Origin: VAZQ01 sp963753575
GTDB lineage: Bacteria; Pseudomonadota; Alphaproteobacteria; Rhizobiales; Xanthobacteraceae
Reading direction: 5' to 3'
DNA length: 64,000 nucleotides
NCBI GenBank assembly: GCA_963753575.1
Contig: CAVWCR010000003.1
Coordinates: 1,116,001 to 1,180,000 of the forward strand
The position numbers were made by a program, and so were the translations under genes. Each line of letters opens with the position of its first letter. Position 1 is the stretch's first letter. The notes beneath the pieces were generated by a model. That model was not told the origin of the DNA. It did not search any database and saw only the letters and a list, made by a program, of their open reading frames with translations. This document shows, one piece after another, positions 34,723-44,219 of this stretch.

Positions 34723-35598
34723 ATGAGCGAGAAGCCCATCAGTCCGTTGCGTCGTCGCATGATCGAGGACATGTCGGTCCGCAAGTTCGGCGCGAAGACG
34801 CAACACGATTATATCCGCCACATCGAGACCTTTGCCAAGTTCCTGGGCCGCTCGCCGGATACGGCGAGTGCCGAGGACCTGCGCCGCTATCAGGTTCACC
34901 AGACCGAGACCGGCGTGCAGCCGCCGAGCGTGAACAGTTCGGCAGTTGCGTTGCGCTTCCTGTTCACGGTCACGCTCGGCCGCGCCAACCTCGCGGCCCA
35001 GCTCACGCGCGTGCATTATCCGCGCCGGCTGCCGCGGGTGTTGAGCCCCGAGGAGGTTGGGCGATTGATCGAGGCGGCGCCTGGCCCCGGCCTCAAGTAC
35101 AAGGCGGCGCTGAGTGTTGCCTACGGGGCTGGGCTGCGCGCGGCCGAAGTGGTCTCGCTGAAGGTCTGCGATATCGACAGCAAGCGTTTGCTGATCCGGG
35201 TCGAGCAGGGCAAGGGTCGCAAGGACCGTCACGCTATGCTCTCGCCGCAGTTGCTCGAAGTATTGCGAGCGTGGTGGCGGCAGTGCCGCTCGCAGGGCTG
35301 GCTGTTCCCGGGGCGCGACCCGTTCCTGCCCATCACGACGCGGCAGCTGAACCGCGCCTGCCACATGGCCGCCGACGTCGCCGGCCTCGGCGCCTGGATC
35401 TCTCCGCATACGCTCCGGCACAGCTTTGCAACGCATCTCTTGGAGAGCCATACCGACGTGCGGGTCATCCAGGTTCTGCTCGGACACGCGAAGCTCGATA
35501 CGACCGCGCGCTACGCCCAAGTCGCCACCAACCTGCTGCGAACCGTCACCAGCCCGCTCGACCGTCTGACCTTGGCGAAGGACGGCCCGCCCGCGTAA
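34723..35598 (+). CDS. Tyrosine recombinase associated with IS91-type transposase
   Basis: 291 residues. The SAM-like N-terminal domain (about 5-90, TQHDYIRHIETFAKFLG) precedes a catalytic domain with all conserved residues: Arg in YGAGLRAAEVVSL, HTLRHSFATHL (HxxR), LGHAKLDTTARY (His and nucleophilic Tyr). It looks active. Start ATG 34723 has CAGGAG upstream. The transposase gene follows 12 bp later, a pairing often seen in IS91-related elements of alphaproteobacteria. Confidence 0.92.
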   Translation: MSEKPISPLRRRMIEDMSVRKFGAKTQHDYIRHIETFAKFLGRSPDTASAEDLRRYQVHQTETGVQPPSVNSSAVALRFLFTVTLGRANLAAQLTRVHYPRRLPRVLSPEEVGRLIEAAPGPGLKYKAALSVAYGAGLRAAEVVSLKVCDIDSKRLLIRVEQGKGRKDRHAMLSPQLLEVLRAWWRQCRSQGWLFPGRDPFLPITTRQLNRACHMAADVAGLGAWISPHTLRHSFATHLLESHTDVRVIQVLLGHAKLDTTARYAQVATNLLRTVTSPLDRLTLAKDGPPA

Positions 35599-35610
35599 CG
35601 CGCGGCGGCC

Positions 35611-36813
35611 ATGGCTCGTCCAGCGCTGGAGGTCGCGGACATCTTCCGCGACCACGGAGCCGCATGGCGTGCCGCCAACCGTGGCCACGTCAGCCTCGGC
35701 CAGTTGAAGGTGATGAGCGCGATCGAGCGCTGCCGCACGGCAGCTCTCGGCGGGCATGTGGCGCGTTGCGAGAACGACGCCTGTGGCCACACGACCATCG
35801 CTTACAATAGCTGCCGCAACCGGCATTGCCCGAAATGCCAGGGCGCGGCCGCACGCGAGTGGCTGGCGGCACGCGAGGCCGAGCTGCTGCCAGTGCCCTA
35901 CTTCCACGTCGTGTTCACGCTGCCGGCGGCGATCGGCGACATCGCCTACCAGAACAAGGCCGTGATCTACGATCTGCTGTTCAAGGCCTCGTCGGAGACG
36001 ATGCTCGCCATCGCGGCAGACCGAAAGCACCTCGGAGCGCGCATCGCCATCACCTCAGTGTTGCACACCTGGGGCTCGGCAATGACCCACCATCCGCACG
36101 TGCATATGATCGTGCCGGGCGGCGGGCTTTCCATGGATGGCGCACGTTGGATCGCATGCAAGCCCAACTTCTTGCTGCCCGTGCGTGTCCTCTCGACGCT
36201 GTTCCGGCGCTTGATGCTGGAGAGGCTTATGGCGGCACACCAGGCGGGCAGGCTGCAGTTCTTCGGCACCCACGCGCATCTGGCCAATGCAAAGGCGTTC
36301 GCTGCGTTGCTCGCACCGCTGCGCAAGACGCGCTGGTTCGTCTATTCCAAACGCCCGTTCGCGGGCCCGAAGGCCGTGCTCGCCTATCTGGCGCGCTACA
36401 CCCACCGCGTCGCCATCTCGAACCGCCGCCTGATCGCAATCGACCAGCAGCACGTCACCTTCAAGGTCAAGAACTACCGCGTCGAGGGACCGGGCCGCTA
36501 CACTACGATGACGCTCAACGCGAACGAGTTCATCCGACGCTTCCTCATCCATGTCCTGCCCAAGGGCTTCCATCGCATCCGCCATTACGGGCTCCTCGCC
36601 GGCAGCAATCGCGCCGAGACCATCGCGCGGGCGCGCGACCTCCTGGGTCTGGCTGAGCAGGCGGTCGAGACCGAGCCGGCCGCGCAGCCGCTCGCCCACC
36701 CATGCCCCTGCTGCGGCAGCCGCATGACCATCATCGAGACGTTCCAAGCCGGCCGCCAACCACGCCACCGGCCGAGCAAACCTCTCGTCGCAATCAGGAT
36801 CGACACCTCATGA
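35611..36813 (+). CDS. IS91-family transposase (HUH/rolling-circle type)
   Basis: 400 residues. A zinc-finger-like segment NSCRNRHCPKCQGAAA is followed by the HUH motif THHPHVHMIVPGGG and the nucleophile region VLAYLARYTHRVAISNRR. A C-terminal CPCCGSRM forms a second zinc pair. IS91 elements move as single strands by rolling-circle replication and do not make target duplications. No frame damage is seen. Confidence 0.93.
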   Translation: MARPALEVADIFRDHGAAWRAANRGHVSLGQLKVMSAIERCRTAALGGHVARCENDACGHTTIAYNSCRNRHCPKCQGAAAREWLAAREAELLPVPYFHVVFTLPAAIGDIAYQNKAVIYDLLFKASSETMLAIAADRKHLGARIAITSVLHTWGSAMTHHPHVHMIVPGGGLSMDGARWIACKPNFLLPVRVLSTLFRRLMLERLMAAHQAGRLQFFGTHAHLANAKAFAALLAPLRKTRWFVYSKRPFAGPKAVLAYLARYTHRVAISNRRLIAIDQQHVTFKVKNYRVEGPGRYTTMTLNANEFIRRFLIHVLPKGFHRIRHYGLLAGSNRAETIARARDLLGLAEQAVETEPAAQPLAHPCPCCGSRMTIIETFQAGRQPRHRPSKPLVAIRIDTS

Positions 36814-37312
36814 GCACAAGCACCACGTCCTGCACCTGCACCGCCGAGCGCGTTCCTTACTGGTCATCGACCGGCCACGCCGACGCTCGGCCACACAGGG
36901 GCGCGGCATCGCATTCCACGCTGCGTTCATTCCCGAGAACGACTCAATCGAACCCGATCGGCTGCACCGGCAGCCGAAATCACCCGAGTGCTGCCACCCA
37001 GCGTCTTCGGCCCAATCTCTTCGCCGCAATCAAATCGCCATAGCGCGCACACACCAGCACCTCACGTCCCGCGGGTTCCTTCCCTGGAGGCTTTCGGACG
37101 ACGGCCCCCGTGCGCGCAACTCCGTCAATGACGGGCCGTCATCCGAAACCCTTCACAGCCTCGGACTCATGCACCGCAGCAAGCCCAACGCCGGGAAGCG
37201 CCGCGCGCATGACATCCTGATCGCGAGCAACAGCAACCGTGCTGTTGCCAACGCCGCACATAAGACTAGGATGCTTCCCAAGGCCAGACACAAGGCCGCA
37301 AGGGAGGTTCCT
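36814..37312. other. Right end region of IS91-type element and leader of cytochrome gene
   Basis: 499 bp without a convincing gene; open frames here are short and of unusual composition. It contains the hairpin at 37092-37148, which fits the structured terminus of an IS91 element, then about 160 bp up to the cytochrome gene that should carry its promoter. Confidence 0.5.
37092..37148. repeat. Inverted repeat, candidate IS91 terminus
   Basis: Two 16-nt arms (37092-37107, TTTCGGACGACGGCCC, and 37133-37148) pair with one mismatch around a 25-nt loop. IS91-family ends carry such hairpins for single-strand recognition. Confidence 0.45.
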
Positions 37313-39400
37313 ATGATCGTCGCCACAGCGATTACACGCGCGCGCGCCGGAGCAAGAGTTTTTCCAATCCTCGCAGCCCTCGTGCTGGCCGCACTCGCCT
37401 CGACGGCATCAGCGCAGCAGCAGGCAAGGCAGCAGCCTGCGCGGCCCGCACCCGCGGCGCCAGCGAAGGACTACAATCAACGCGCGCTAGAGATCTACGA
37501 GTTCCGCAAAGCCGCGCAGAGCGGCCCGGCCCGTGGCGAGGAGATCTACTTCTATAAGTGCTGGATGTGCCACAACGAGTTCGCGCAGGGCGGCGCGCCC
37601 AAGCTCGTCGGCCTGTTCCAGCGCTCGACGCTCGCTAGCGGCGAGCCCGTCACCGACACCGCCGTGAGGAACCAGATCCTCAACGGCAGCGCCAACATGC
37701 CGGCCTACAAGCATGTGCTCAACGACGCCGATCTGGCCGATCTCATGAGCTGGCTGCGCGACGAGAAGTGTTGCTGGAATTCCGACGCCCCTCCCCTCAA
37801 CCCCCGCTACAAGGGCGCGAACGCGCCGGTACGAGCGGCGCTCTACGGGTCGCTGACCGGCGGTCCGAAAGGTCTGGTCAAGAATGCCCGCGGCGAGCCG
37901 ATCGAGGGCATCATGGTGCAGCTGATCTCGGACGAGACCGCGATCCGCACCACCGTCTACAGCCGCGGCGATGGACACTACGAGTTCCCCAAGGTCGTGC
38001 CCGGCTCCTACACGCTGCGCATCGCCAAGCCGCGCGAGTTCTATCCGTTCTCGCGGACCAAGGTGGAGATCAAAGGCGCCGAAACCATCGACGACATCAC
38101 GCTGCTGCGGGTGACGCCGGGCGAATTCCTGCCGCCGTTCGAGACGATCGCGGCCCAGCTCTCAGGCTCGGAGTGGCTGCAGAACCTCCCGGGCACCGGC
38201 GAGGAGAAGAAGACGCTCACGGTCTATTGCAATTTCTGCCACGAGTATCAGCAGATCTTCCGCAACCGCTATGACGAGAACGGCTGGGCCAAGATCATCT
38301 TCCGGATGACCCATGGCGCCGGCTCACCGCTGATCAATATCCGCAATCCGGGGCGCCTGACGCCGGATGCGGAAGCCAGGTTCGCGCGCTGGCTTGCCTC
38401 CGTGCGTGGGCCCAATTCGAAAGACCCTAACTTCGTGGTCCAGCCGCGGCCCTTTGGCCGGCAGACAAAAGTGATCATCACCGAATATGAGCTGCCCCGG
38501 CTCGATATCTCCGCCCATGACACGGCGGGCGACGCCCAGCGCCAGGTCTGGTACTCAACCCACCGCAGCTCTTACGTAGGCCGGCTCAATCCCGCCAACG
38601 GGCATGTCGAGGAATTCCGCGTGCCGCTACCGCCGCAGGCCAATGCACTGCCCGGCACGCATTGGATCTTTGTCGATCCGAAGGGCCAAGTCTGGGGCTC
38701 GGAGAACTGGGCGCACAATATCTGGACGCTCGAGCCCAAGACCAAAGGCTTCAAGCGCGTGGTCTGGAAGGTGGAGGAGCCGATCAACTCACCGATGGGC
38801 GGCAACTACAGCCTGGACGAAGAAGGCCACATCTGGCGCTTGCGTCGAGGCGAGGTCTCCCGCATCAGCGGCATCGACGGCCACACGATGGAGGCGATCA
38901 AGACCAAGAGATTCCCCTCCACCTATGGCAGCGCGATGAGCTGGGACAGCCGCTATTTCGGCGGCGGCGCCTGGCCCAAGGACGGTGTCGTGGTCTACGA
39001 CCGCAAGACCGGAGAACTGTACGAGGCCGACACCAGCCCGAACTCGGGGCCGGCGCGCGGCGAGTTCGACCCCGCGGGCAATTACTGGGCAGCCGGCCGC
39101 GGCGGCTCGCTGATCAAGTTCGACATCAAGGAAAAGCGCGTCCACGAATATCCGCTGCCGACACCCTATACGTCGCTCTACACAGCGAAGGCGGACAAGA
39201 ACGGCGAGGTCTGGGCCGGCGAGCTCAATGGCGGGCGCTATCTGCGCTTTGATCCGAAGACCGAGCAGTTCACCGCCTACACGCTGCCCGAGCCGTTCAG
39301 CATGGACCGCGAATCCTGGATCGACAATTCCACCAACCCGGTCTCGGTCTGGTACGTCGACCACGATGGCTGGCTGGTGCACATCCAGCCGATGGACTGA
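37313..39400 (+). CDS. Exported di-heme cytochrome c / beta-propeller fusion protein
   Basis: 695 residues from ATG 37313 (AGGGAGG upstream). Order: signal peptide (1-34); cytochrome c domain with CWMCH at 83-87; a carboxypeptidase-regulatory-like beta-sandwich (about 175-265: GLVKNARGEPIEGIMVQL, GDGHYEFPKVVPGSYTLR); second heme site CNFCH at 306-310; then a virginiamycin-B-lyase/SMP-30-like propeller (about 415-690) with repeats such as WIFVDPKGQVWGSE and YTAKADKNGEVWAGE. Two CXXCH motifs mean two c-type hemes. A periplasmic redox enzyme or electron-accepting sensor is likely; substrate unknown. Confidence 0.88.
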   Translation: MIVATAITRARAGARVFPILAALVLAALASTASAQQQARQQPARPAPAAPAKDYNQRALEIYEFRKAAQSGPARGEEIYFYKCWMCHNEFAQGGAPKLVGLFQRSTLASGEPVTDTAVRNQILNGSANMPAYKHVLNDADLADLMSWLRDEKCCWNSDAPPLNPRYKGANAPVRAALYGSLTGGPKGLVKNARGEPIEGIMVQLISDETAIRTTVYSRGDGHYEFPKVVPGSYTLRIAKPREFYPFSRTKVEIKGAETIDDITLLRVTPGEFLPPFETIAAQLSGSEWLQNLPGTGEEKKTLTVYCNFCHEYQQIFRNRYDENGWAKIIFRMTHGAGSPLINIRNPGRLTPDAEARFARWLASVRGPNSKDPNFVVQPRPFGRQTKVIITEYELPRLDISAHDTAGDAQRQVWYSTHRSSYVGRLNPANGHVEEFRVPLPPQANALPGTHWIFVDPKGQVWGSENWAHNIWTLEPKTKGFKRVVWKVEEPINSPMGGNYSLDEEGHIWRLRRGEVSRISGIDGHTMEAIKTKRFPSTYGSAMSWDSRYFGGGAWPKDGVVVYDRKTGELYEADTSPNSGPARGEFDPAGNYWAAGRGGSLIKFDIKEKRVHEYPLPTPYTSLYTAKADKNGEVWAGELNGGRYLRFDPKTEQFTAYTLPEPFSMDRESWIDNSTNPVSVWYVDHDGWLVHIQPMD

Positions 39401-39423
39401 GCGCAAGCTGGTCTGTTGACAAG

Positions 39424-39462
39424 GCAATACGGAGCGGCGGGTCGAGCGCCGCTCCGTATTGC
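39424..39462 (+). terminator. Strong hairpin terminator after the cytochrome gene
   Basis: A perfect 16-bp stem (39424-39439 with 39447-39462, loop of 7) begins 23 bp after the stop. Only TT follows directly, so termination may be partly factor-dependent. Confidence 0.7.
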
Positions 39463-39695
39463 TTCCGCTATCCGCCCTCGGAACCTCTGTTCGCCGGCTG
39501 CCTTGATTGTGGTGATAAGCGGCGCCAGCCCGCGGCGGCGCGCTTTTCCTTTTGGCCCATCCCAGCCGGCATGGCATCAGGCCGATGCGCCGGACTTCAA
39601 CGACGCTCCAGCCTTTAGGCGTGGCGGTCCTGGACCATACCCGCCCCCGCCGTGCTAGAAGCGCGGACCGAGCCCACCCCCCGTAGAGGACCCCC

Positions 39696-40505
39696 ATGAG
39701 CGATACGGTTACCATTCCCGCGCTGCAGCAGATGAAGCGCGACGGCAAGAAGAGCGTCGGCGTGGTCGCCTGGGACTACCAGATCGCCCGTATCGCCGAG
39801 CGCGCCGGGGTCGATTTCGTCTCGATTGGCGACTCCGTCGGCGTCAACCTCTGGGGCCACAGCAATCCGCTCGAAGTCACGCTCGAGGAGATCTTGGTCT
39901 GCTGCAAGGCGGTGCGGCGCGGCGTGAGCCGGGCGCTGGTGAGTTGCGACGTGCCGTTCGGCCCGGTGCAGGAAGGTGTCGAGGCCGCGCTGCGCGCCGC
40001 CATCCGGCTGGTCAAGGAGGGTGGCGCCGACATGGTCAAGGTCGATGCTGCCGCCGATTTCCCGGAGGCCGTAAAGGCGCTCACCCGCGCCGGCATCCCG
40101 GTGTTCGCCCAGTTCGGGCTCACGCCGCAGACCGCGCTCAAATACGGCATTCCCTACAGCGCACAGAATTCCGCCGGAGCTCAGGCGACCGCGGAGGCGA
40201 CAGCGAAGCTGGTCGAAGAAGCGCGCATGCTCGAAGACGCCGGCGCGGTCGCGCTCGATTTCACCAACTCGGGCCCGGTCGCGGGCGCCGCGGTGGTGAA
40301 GGCGGTGAAGATCCCGGTGATCGGCGGCTTCGGCGGCGGCCCCTGGCTCGATGGCCGCGTGCGCATGGCGCACACCGCGATCGGCTATGCCGAGCGCTGG
40401 ATCGATTCCAAGACCGACACCTATTTCAACGGCGCCAAGGCCACGCTCGCGGCCTTCACGGCGCTGATCGACGACGCCCGTTCGGGCCGCCAGATCAAAG
40501 GTTGA
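39696..40505 (+). CDS. PanB-like (ketopantoate hydroxymethyltransferase superfamily) protein
   Basis: 269 residues with a TIM-barrel PanB pattern: KKSVGVVAWDYQIARIAERA, VDFVSIGDSVGV, KAVRRGVSRALVSCDVPFG and FGLTPQ. The metal-binding Asp residues D46 and D85 are kept. The third ligand is Asp (D117, MVKVDAA) where PanB has Glu, the His of GHxGLTPQ is Gln, and the catalytic Glu position reads ALDFTN. It is probably not a housekeeping PanB; a related C-C bond enzyme is inferred. A hydrolase gene follows 5 bp later. Confidence 0.78.
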   Translation: MSDTVTIPALQQMKRDGKKSVGVVAWDYQIARIAERAGVDFVSIGDSVGVNLWGHSNPLEVTLEEILVCCKAVRRGVSRALVSCDVPFGPVQEGVEAALRAAIRLVKEGGADMVKVDAAADFPEAVKALTRAGIPVFAQFGLTPQTALKYGIPYSAQNSAGAQATAEATAKLVEEARMLEDAGAVALDFTNSGPVAGAAVVKAVKIPVIGGFGGGPWLDGRVRMAHTAIGYAERWIDSKTDTYFNGAKATLAAFTALIDDARSGRQIKG

Positions 40506-40510
40506 AGCCT

Positions 40511-41365
40511 GTGCCGACCGCAACAATCGATGGCCTCTCCACCCGCTACGAGGTGACGGGCTCGGGCCCCCCGCTGCTGATGTACGCGCCCGCGGGCTTC
40601 GATGCGACGCTCGAGAAATGGCGCACACAAGGGGTCTACGCCAAGATCAAGCTCCTCGACCATCTGCCCCAGCACTACACCTGCATCGTGTTCGACCGCC
40701 GCGAATGCGGCCAATCGGGCGGGCGGGTCGAGCACCTCACCTGGGCGCATTACGTCGCGCAGGGCAAGGGATTGCTGGAGCATCTCGGTTTCAAACGCGC
40801 ACACCTCATGGGCGGCTGCATGGGCTGCTGCCCGGTCGCGGCGTTCGGCGTGATGCATCCGGAGATGGTCATGAGCATGACGCTCTATTGGCCGGTGGGC
40901 GGCGCCAAGTATCGGCTCTCCAGCCACCAGCGCTTTGCCGAGCATCTCGCCTTCGTGCAGCAGAACGGGCTCGAGGCTGTGGTTGCGCTCGTCACCAAGG
41001 ACGGCAAGGCGTTCGGCGCCGATCCGCGCGGCGGCCCGTGGGCCTCCGTGATCAAGAGCGATCCTGCGTTTGCGGCGAGCTACGCCAAGCAGAACGTCGA
41101 GCGCTACAAGCTGATCGTGGCGGCCTGCGCGCGCACGCTGTTCGATCGCGACACTGCGCCTGGCGCCGAGCCCGAGGACTTGATGCGCGTCGATGTCCCG
41201 GCGCTGATCGTGCCGGGCCGTGATGCCGCGCACGCCACGTCAGCAGCGCGCTATCTCGAAGAATGCCTGCCGCGCGCGGAATACTGGGACGTGCCGGTCG
41301 AGGGCCAGACCGAAACGCCGACGGTCGCGCGGGTGATGGAGTTTCTGGCGAAGGCGGGGACGTAG
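40511..41365 (+). CDS. Alpha/beta hydrolase with cysteine at the nucleophile elbow
   Basis: 284 residues from GTG 40511 (AAAGG about 9 bp upstream). The fold is clear: LLMYAPAGFD, YTCIVFDRRECGQSGG and the elbow HLMGGCMGCCPVAAFG, where Cys103 replaces the usual Ser of GxSxG. The acid strand is VPALIVPGRDAAH. A His near the C-terminus in the usual place is not obvious. Cys nucleophiles are known in dienelactone hydrolases, though this is another branch. The stop lies inside the 46-bp repeat at 41354. Confidence 0.82.
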   Translation: MPTATIDGLSTRYEVTGSGPPLLMYAPAGFDATLEKWRTQGVYAKIKLLDHLPQHYTCIVFDRRECGQSGGRVEHLTWAHYVAQGKGLLEHLGFKRAHLMGGCMGCCPVAAFGVMHPEMVMSMTLYWPVGGAKYRLSSHQRFAEHLAFVQQNGLEAVVALVTKDGKAFGADPRGGPWASVIKSDPAFAASYAKQNVERYKLIVAACARTLFDRDTAPGAEPEDLMRVDVPALIVPGRDAAHATSAARYLEECLPRAEYWDVPVEGQTETPTVARVMEFLAKAGT

Positions 41366-41399
41366 CAGGCGCCGATATCCTCTCCGCTGTCGTCCCCGC
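41354..41399 (+). repeat. 46-bp repeat flanking the RTX locus, left copy
   Basis: Identical to 45053-45098. Its ends GCGGGGACG and CGTCCCCGC are mutually inverted, so it is itself a palindromic-type element. It contains the TAG stop of the hydrolase gene. Confidence 0.85.
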
Positions 41400-42663
41400 G
41401 CAGGCGGAAACCCATAGCCCTCCGACCTCTCCTAACGCTCCGCGCAAACCGATCCTCCGCTTCTCGCGTCCAAGCCAATGCGTGGTCGCTTCGCGGCCGC
41501 CGTTAGCGGCGCCCGGAAGGCCTCGACCGCTGCTGACAAATTTGGGTTTGAAAACCGGAGAACAGCCATGGGTCTCAGTAGCAAATTTGTCGGAACCAAC
41601 AGGTCCGACACGTTTCACGGCGGTAGCAACGACGACTGGATCGTAGGCAACGGAGGCAACGACTTTCTCTACGGCGAAGGCGGCAGCGACCAAATCTACG
41701 GCGGCGCCGATAACGATACCATATTTGGCGGCGCCGGGATGGACTTCCTCCATGGCGATAGCGGTGACGATACCATCTTCGGCGACACTGGCATCGACTG
41801 GCTGTATGGCGGAGAGGACAACGACGAACTCCATGGCGGAGATGACAACGATTGGCTCTTCGGCGAGGGTGGTGATGACGTGCTCTTTGGCGGGGATGGT
41901 CTCGACTGGCTCGATGGTGGCGACGGGAGCGACACGGTCAGCTACGAAAACTCCAAATACAACGTATACGCCTTTCTGGCCGATCACGAAGCTTGGACTG
42001 CGCCCGGTAGCGCAAACGCGGAGCGCGATTCCCTGATCTCGATCGAAAATGTTATCGGTTCGCAATTTAATGACTACATTGTTGGCGACGAGGGCAAGAA
42101 TGTTCTCAGCGGCCTGGGCGGCATTGACGTTCTTGACGGCGGGGGCGGCGACGATATTCTCGATGGCGGAGCCGGCGCGGACATCCTCGATGGCGGCGAC
42201 GGCCGGAACGAAGTCAGCTACGAGAACTCCAATGCCGCCGTCACCGTCGACCTGCAGAACAACCTCGCCAACAACGGCGGAGACGCTACCGGCGACATTC
42301 TGTATTCGATCGAGATCCTTACCGGCTCGAACTTTGGAGATTCTCTCTTCGGCAATAACGGGGACAACACGCTGAACGGCGGGTTCGGCGACGATGTCCT
42401 GAAGGGCCGGGGGAGCGGTGATATACTCAACGGCGGCCGGGGCTCCGATACCGCCTCCTATTCCAGCTCCGACCCCTATTCCGCCGGCGTCACCATCAAC
42501 CTCGCCGATGGTACGGCCTCAGGCGGCGATGCCACGGGCGATTTGCTCTTTAGCATTGAGAACATCGAAGGCTCTAGTTCCGCAGACATCATAACCGGCG
42601 ACAGGGGCGACAATGTTCTTCGCGGCCTTGCCGGCAATGACTGGCTGAGCGGCGGGGCCGGCG

Positions 42664-42669
42664 CAGATA
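42664..42669 (+). repeat. Target-site duplication, left (CAGATA)
   Basis: CAGATA immediately precedes the IS left terminal repeat and recurs right after its other end at 44214-44219. Confidence 0.9.
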
Positions 42670-44213
42670 GTCGTCCGTGAAGAACGTTTCTAGCCGTTTG
42701 GATTAGGCGAAGCGTGGGGCCCATGGGGTGCACTGGAGCATCAGCAACAACAGGGCACGCAAAAGCTCGCCGAACCAGCGCAGGAGCAGGCTGAAGTTGA
42801 AGCCGGCGGCGGCGAGCACCGCGTTGACGCGGTCGCCGTCTCGGCCTTTGAGGTGATTGCGGGCCATTCGGTGATCGTCCTTGAGGTGGCCGATGATGGG
42901 TTCGACGGCGGCGCGCCGGCGCATCTCGCGACGGATGGCCTTGGTGACGCGCCGGACCTGACCGCTGATCCAGACCTTGAACCGGTCCGGATGGTTGTGG
43001 CCGCGATAGCCCTTGTCGCCGTGGATGCGGCGGACCGCAACGCCCGTGAGCTTTTCGAGATTGGCAATAATGGTGCCGAGCGTGTGGCCATCGTACGGGT
43101 TGCCGTGCAGCGCCTTGGCATGCAGCACGAACTGTCCTCCCTTGGGCACGGTGACCGGCGTCGTGATCGAGACCTTGCAGCCGAACTCGTAGGGTTTGCG
43201 CGCCTTGCCTTTGCCGATGCATTCGACCTCGGGTGCGTGCAACGAATAGACCTTCGGCCCGCGCTGGCGCTGCTCCTGATGACGGACACGCAGCGCGAGA
43301 TCGAGCAGCGGGCCAAAGCGGTCTTCGAGCGCTGGGTTGCCTGCGATCTTGCGGCGGATGTCACGGATGATGCGCCCAAGCCGCGTGCGCAGGAATTTGA
43401 GCTCGCGCCGGGCGCGCCTGAACTGGTGGGCGTGGGTGTAGCGCCCCACCATGATGGCGGCGCGCTTGGCGACGCGCCGATAGCTCTGGCGTAGCTCGAC
43501 GCCTTCGCGTTTTGACAGATCGACCAGCTTCTCGATTGCGTGGTGGGTCAGCCGCGCATCGGTCGGATGCGCAATCGCCTTCTCCTGTACGGTGGTGTCC
43601 ACCACCACCCGTTCCAGATCCTTGGTCTCGATGGCGCCCGTGCGGTGCGCCACCGCAAGGCTCTCCTGCAGCAGCGCGGCGAGCTGCTCTTCACCCAGCC
43701 GCTGGCGCCAGCGGGTCAGCGACGAGCGATCAAATGGCAGCTCGTGCCGGAACACCACTTCCCCACAGAAGTATTGGTAATACGGGTTCTCCACCCACCG
43801 ATCGCACAGCGCCTCGTCGGAGAGGTTGTGCATGTGCTTGATGATGAACAGCCCGGCCACCAGTCGCGTCGGCAGCGGCGGCTGCCCCGGGCCCACGCGA
43901 CAGACCGAGCCGAAGCGCCTCCCCACAAAATCCCAATCCATCTCTCCCGCGAGCCGCACCAGCGGGTGGCGAGGATTGATGATCGTCTCCAGTGACGGCT
44001 GAAACAGATTGTCCTGACGATCGTCGCGGGGCCGGCTCATCATTCTCCTCCGACAGCGAATCTCGCCGTCAAGGGAATCACGAGCCGACCAAACCTGGAA
44101 TCCAAAAACGCAAGAAAACCCACAGCCACACCCGGCTTTCTTGCAAAATCGAATACTTGCTCAGGTCAAATCAGCGAGATCAATCAAGCGCTTCCGAATT
44201 CTTCACGGACGAC
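42670..44213 (-). mobile_element. IS5-family-like insertion sequence, 1544 bp
   Basis: Terminal inverted repeats are GTCGTCCGTGAAGAA at 42670-42684 and its exact complement at 44199-44213. It is flanked by the direct repeat CAGATA and holds one transposase gene filling most of its length. Everything is intact, so the insertion is recent and the element may still be active. Confidence 0.93.
42703..44043 (-). CDS. IS5-family-like DDE transposase
   Basis: 446 residues. The N-terminal domain contains LIFPSL-like NLFQPSLETIINPRHPLV and RLVAGLFIIKHMHNLSDEAL. DDE residues are Asp in VVVDTTVQEKA, Asp in RIHGDKGYRGHN and Glu in AVEPIIGHLKDDHRMAR. The stretch YSLHAPEVECIGKGKA is typical of this transposase group. 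GGAGGAG precedes the double ATG at 44038-44043. It reads opposite to the RTX gene it disrupts. Confidence 0.92.
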   Translation of the reverse strand: MMSRPRDDRQDNLFQPSLETIINPRHPLVRLAGEMDWDFVGRRFGSVCRVGPGQPPLPTRLVAGLFIIKHMHNLSDEALCDRWVENPYYQYFCGEVVFRHELPFDRSSLTRWRQRLGEEQLAALLQESLAVAHRTGAIETKDLERVVVDTTVQEKAIAHPTDARLTHHAIEKLVDLSKREGVELRQSYRRVAKRAAIMVGRYTHAHQFRRARRELKFLRTRLGRIIRDIRRKIAGNPALEDRFGPLLDLALRVRHQEQRQRGPKVYSLHAPEVECIGKGKARKPYEFGCKVSITTPVTVPKGGQFVLHAKALHGNPYDGHTLGTIIANLEKLTGVAVRRIHGDKGYRGHNHPDRFKVWISGQVRRVTKAIRREMRRRAAVEPIIGHLKDDHRMARNHLKGRDGDRVNAVLAAAGFNFSLLLRWFGELLRALLLLMLQCTPWAPRFA

Positions 44214-44219
44214 CAGATA
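44214..44219 (+). repeat. Target-site duplication, right (CAGATA)
   Basis: Right copy of the duplication; the RTX reading frame resumes here as GAT-ACC once the left copy is joined. Confidence 0.9.

Noticed and set aside
39944..40510. N-terminal extension of the hydrolase into the PanB-like gene
   Set aside because: It overlaps the PanB-like gene in another frame; GTG 40511 has a suitable ribosome site.
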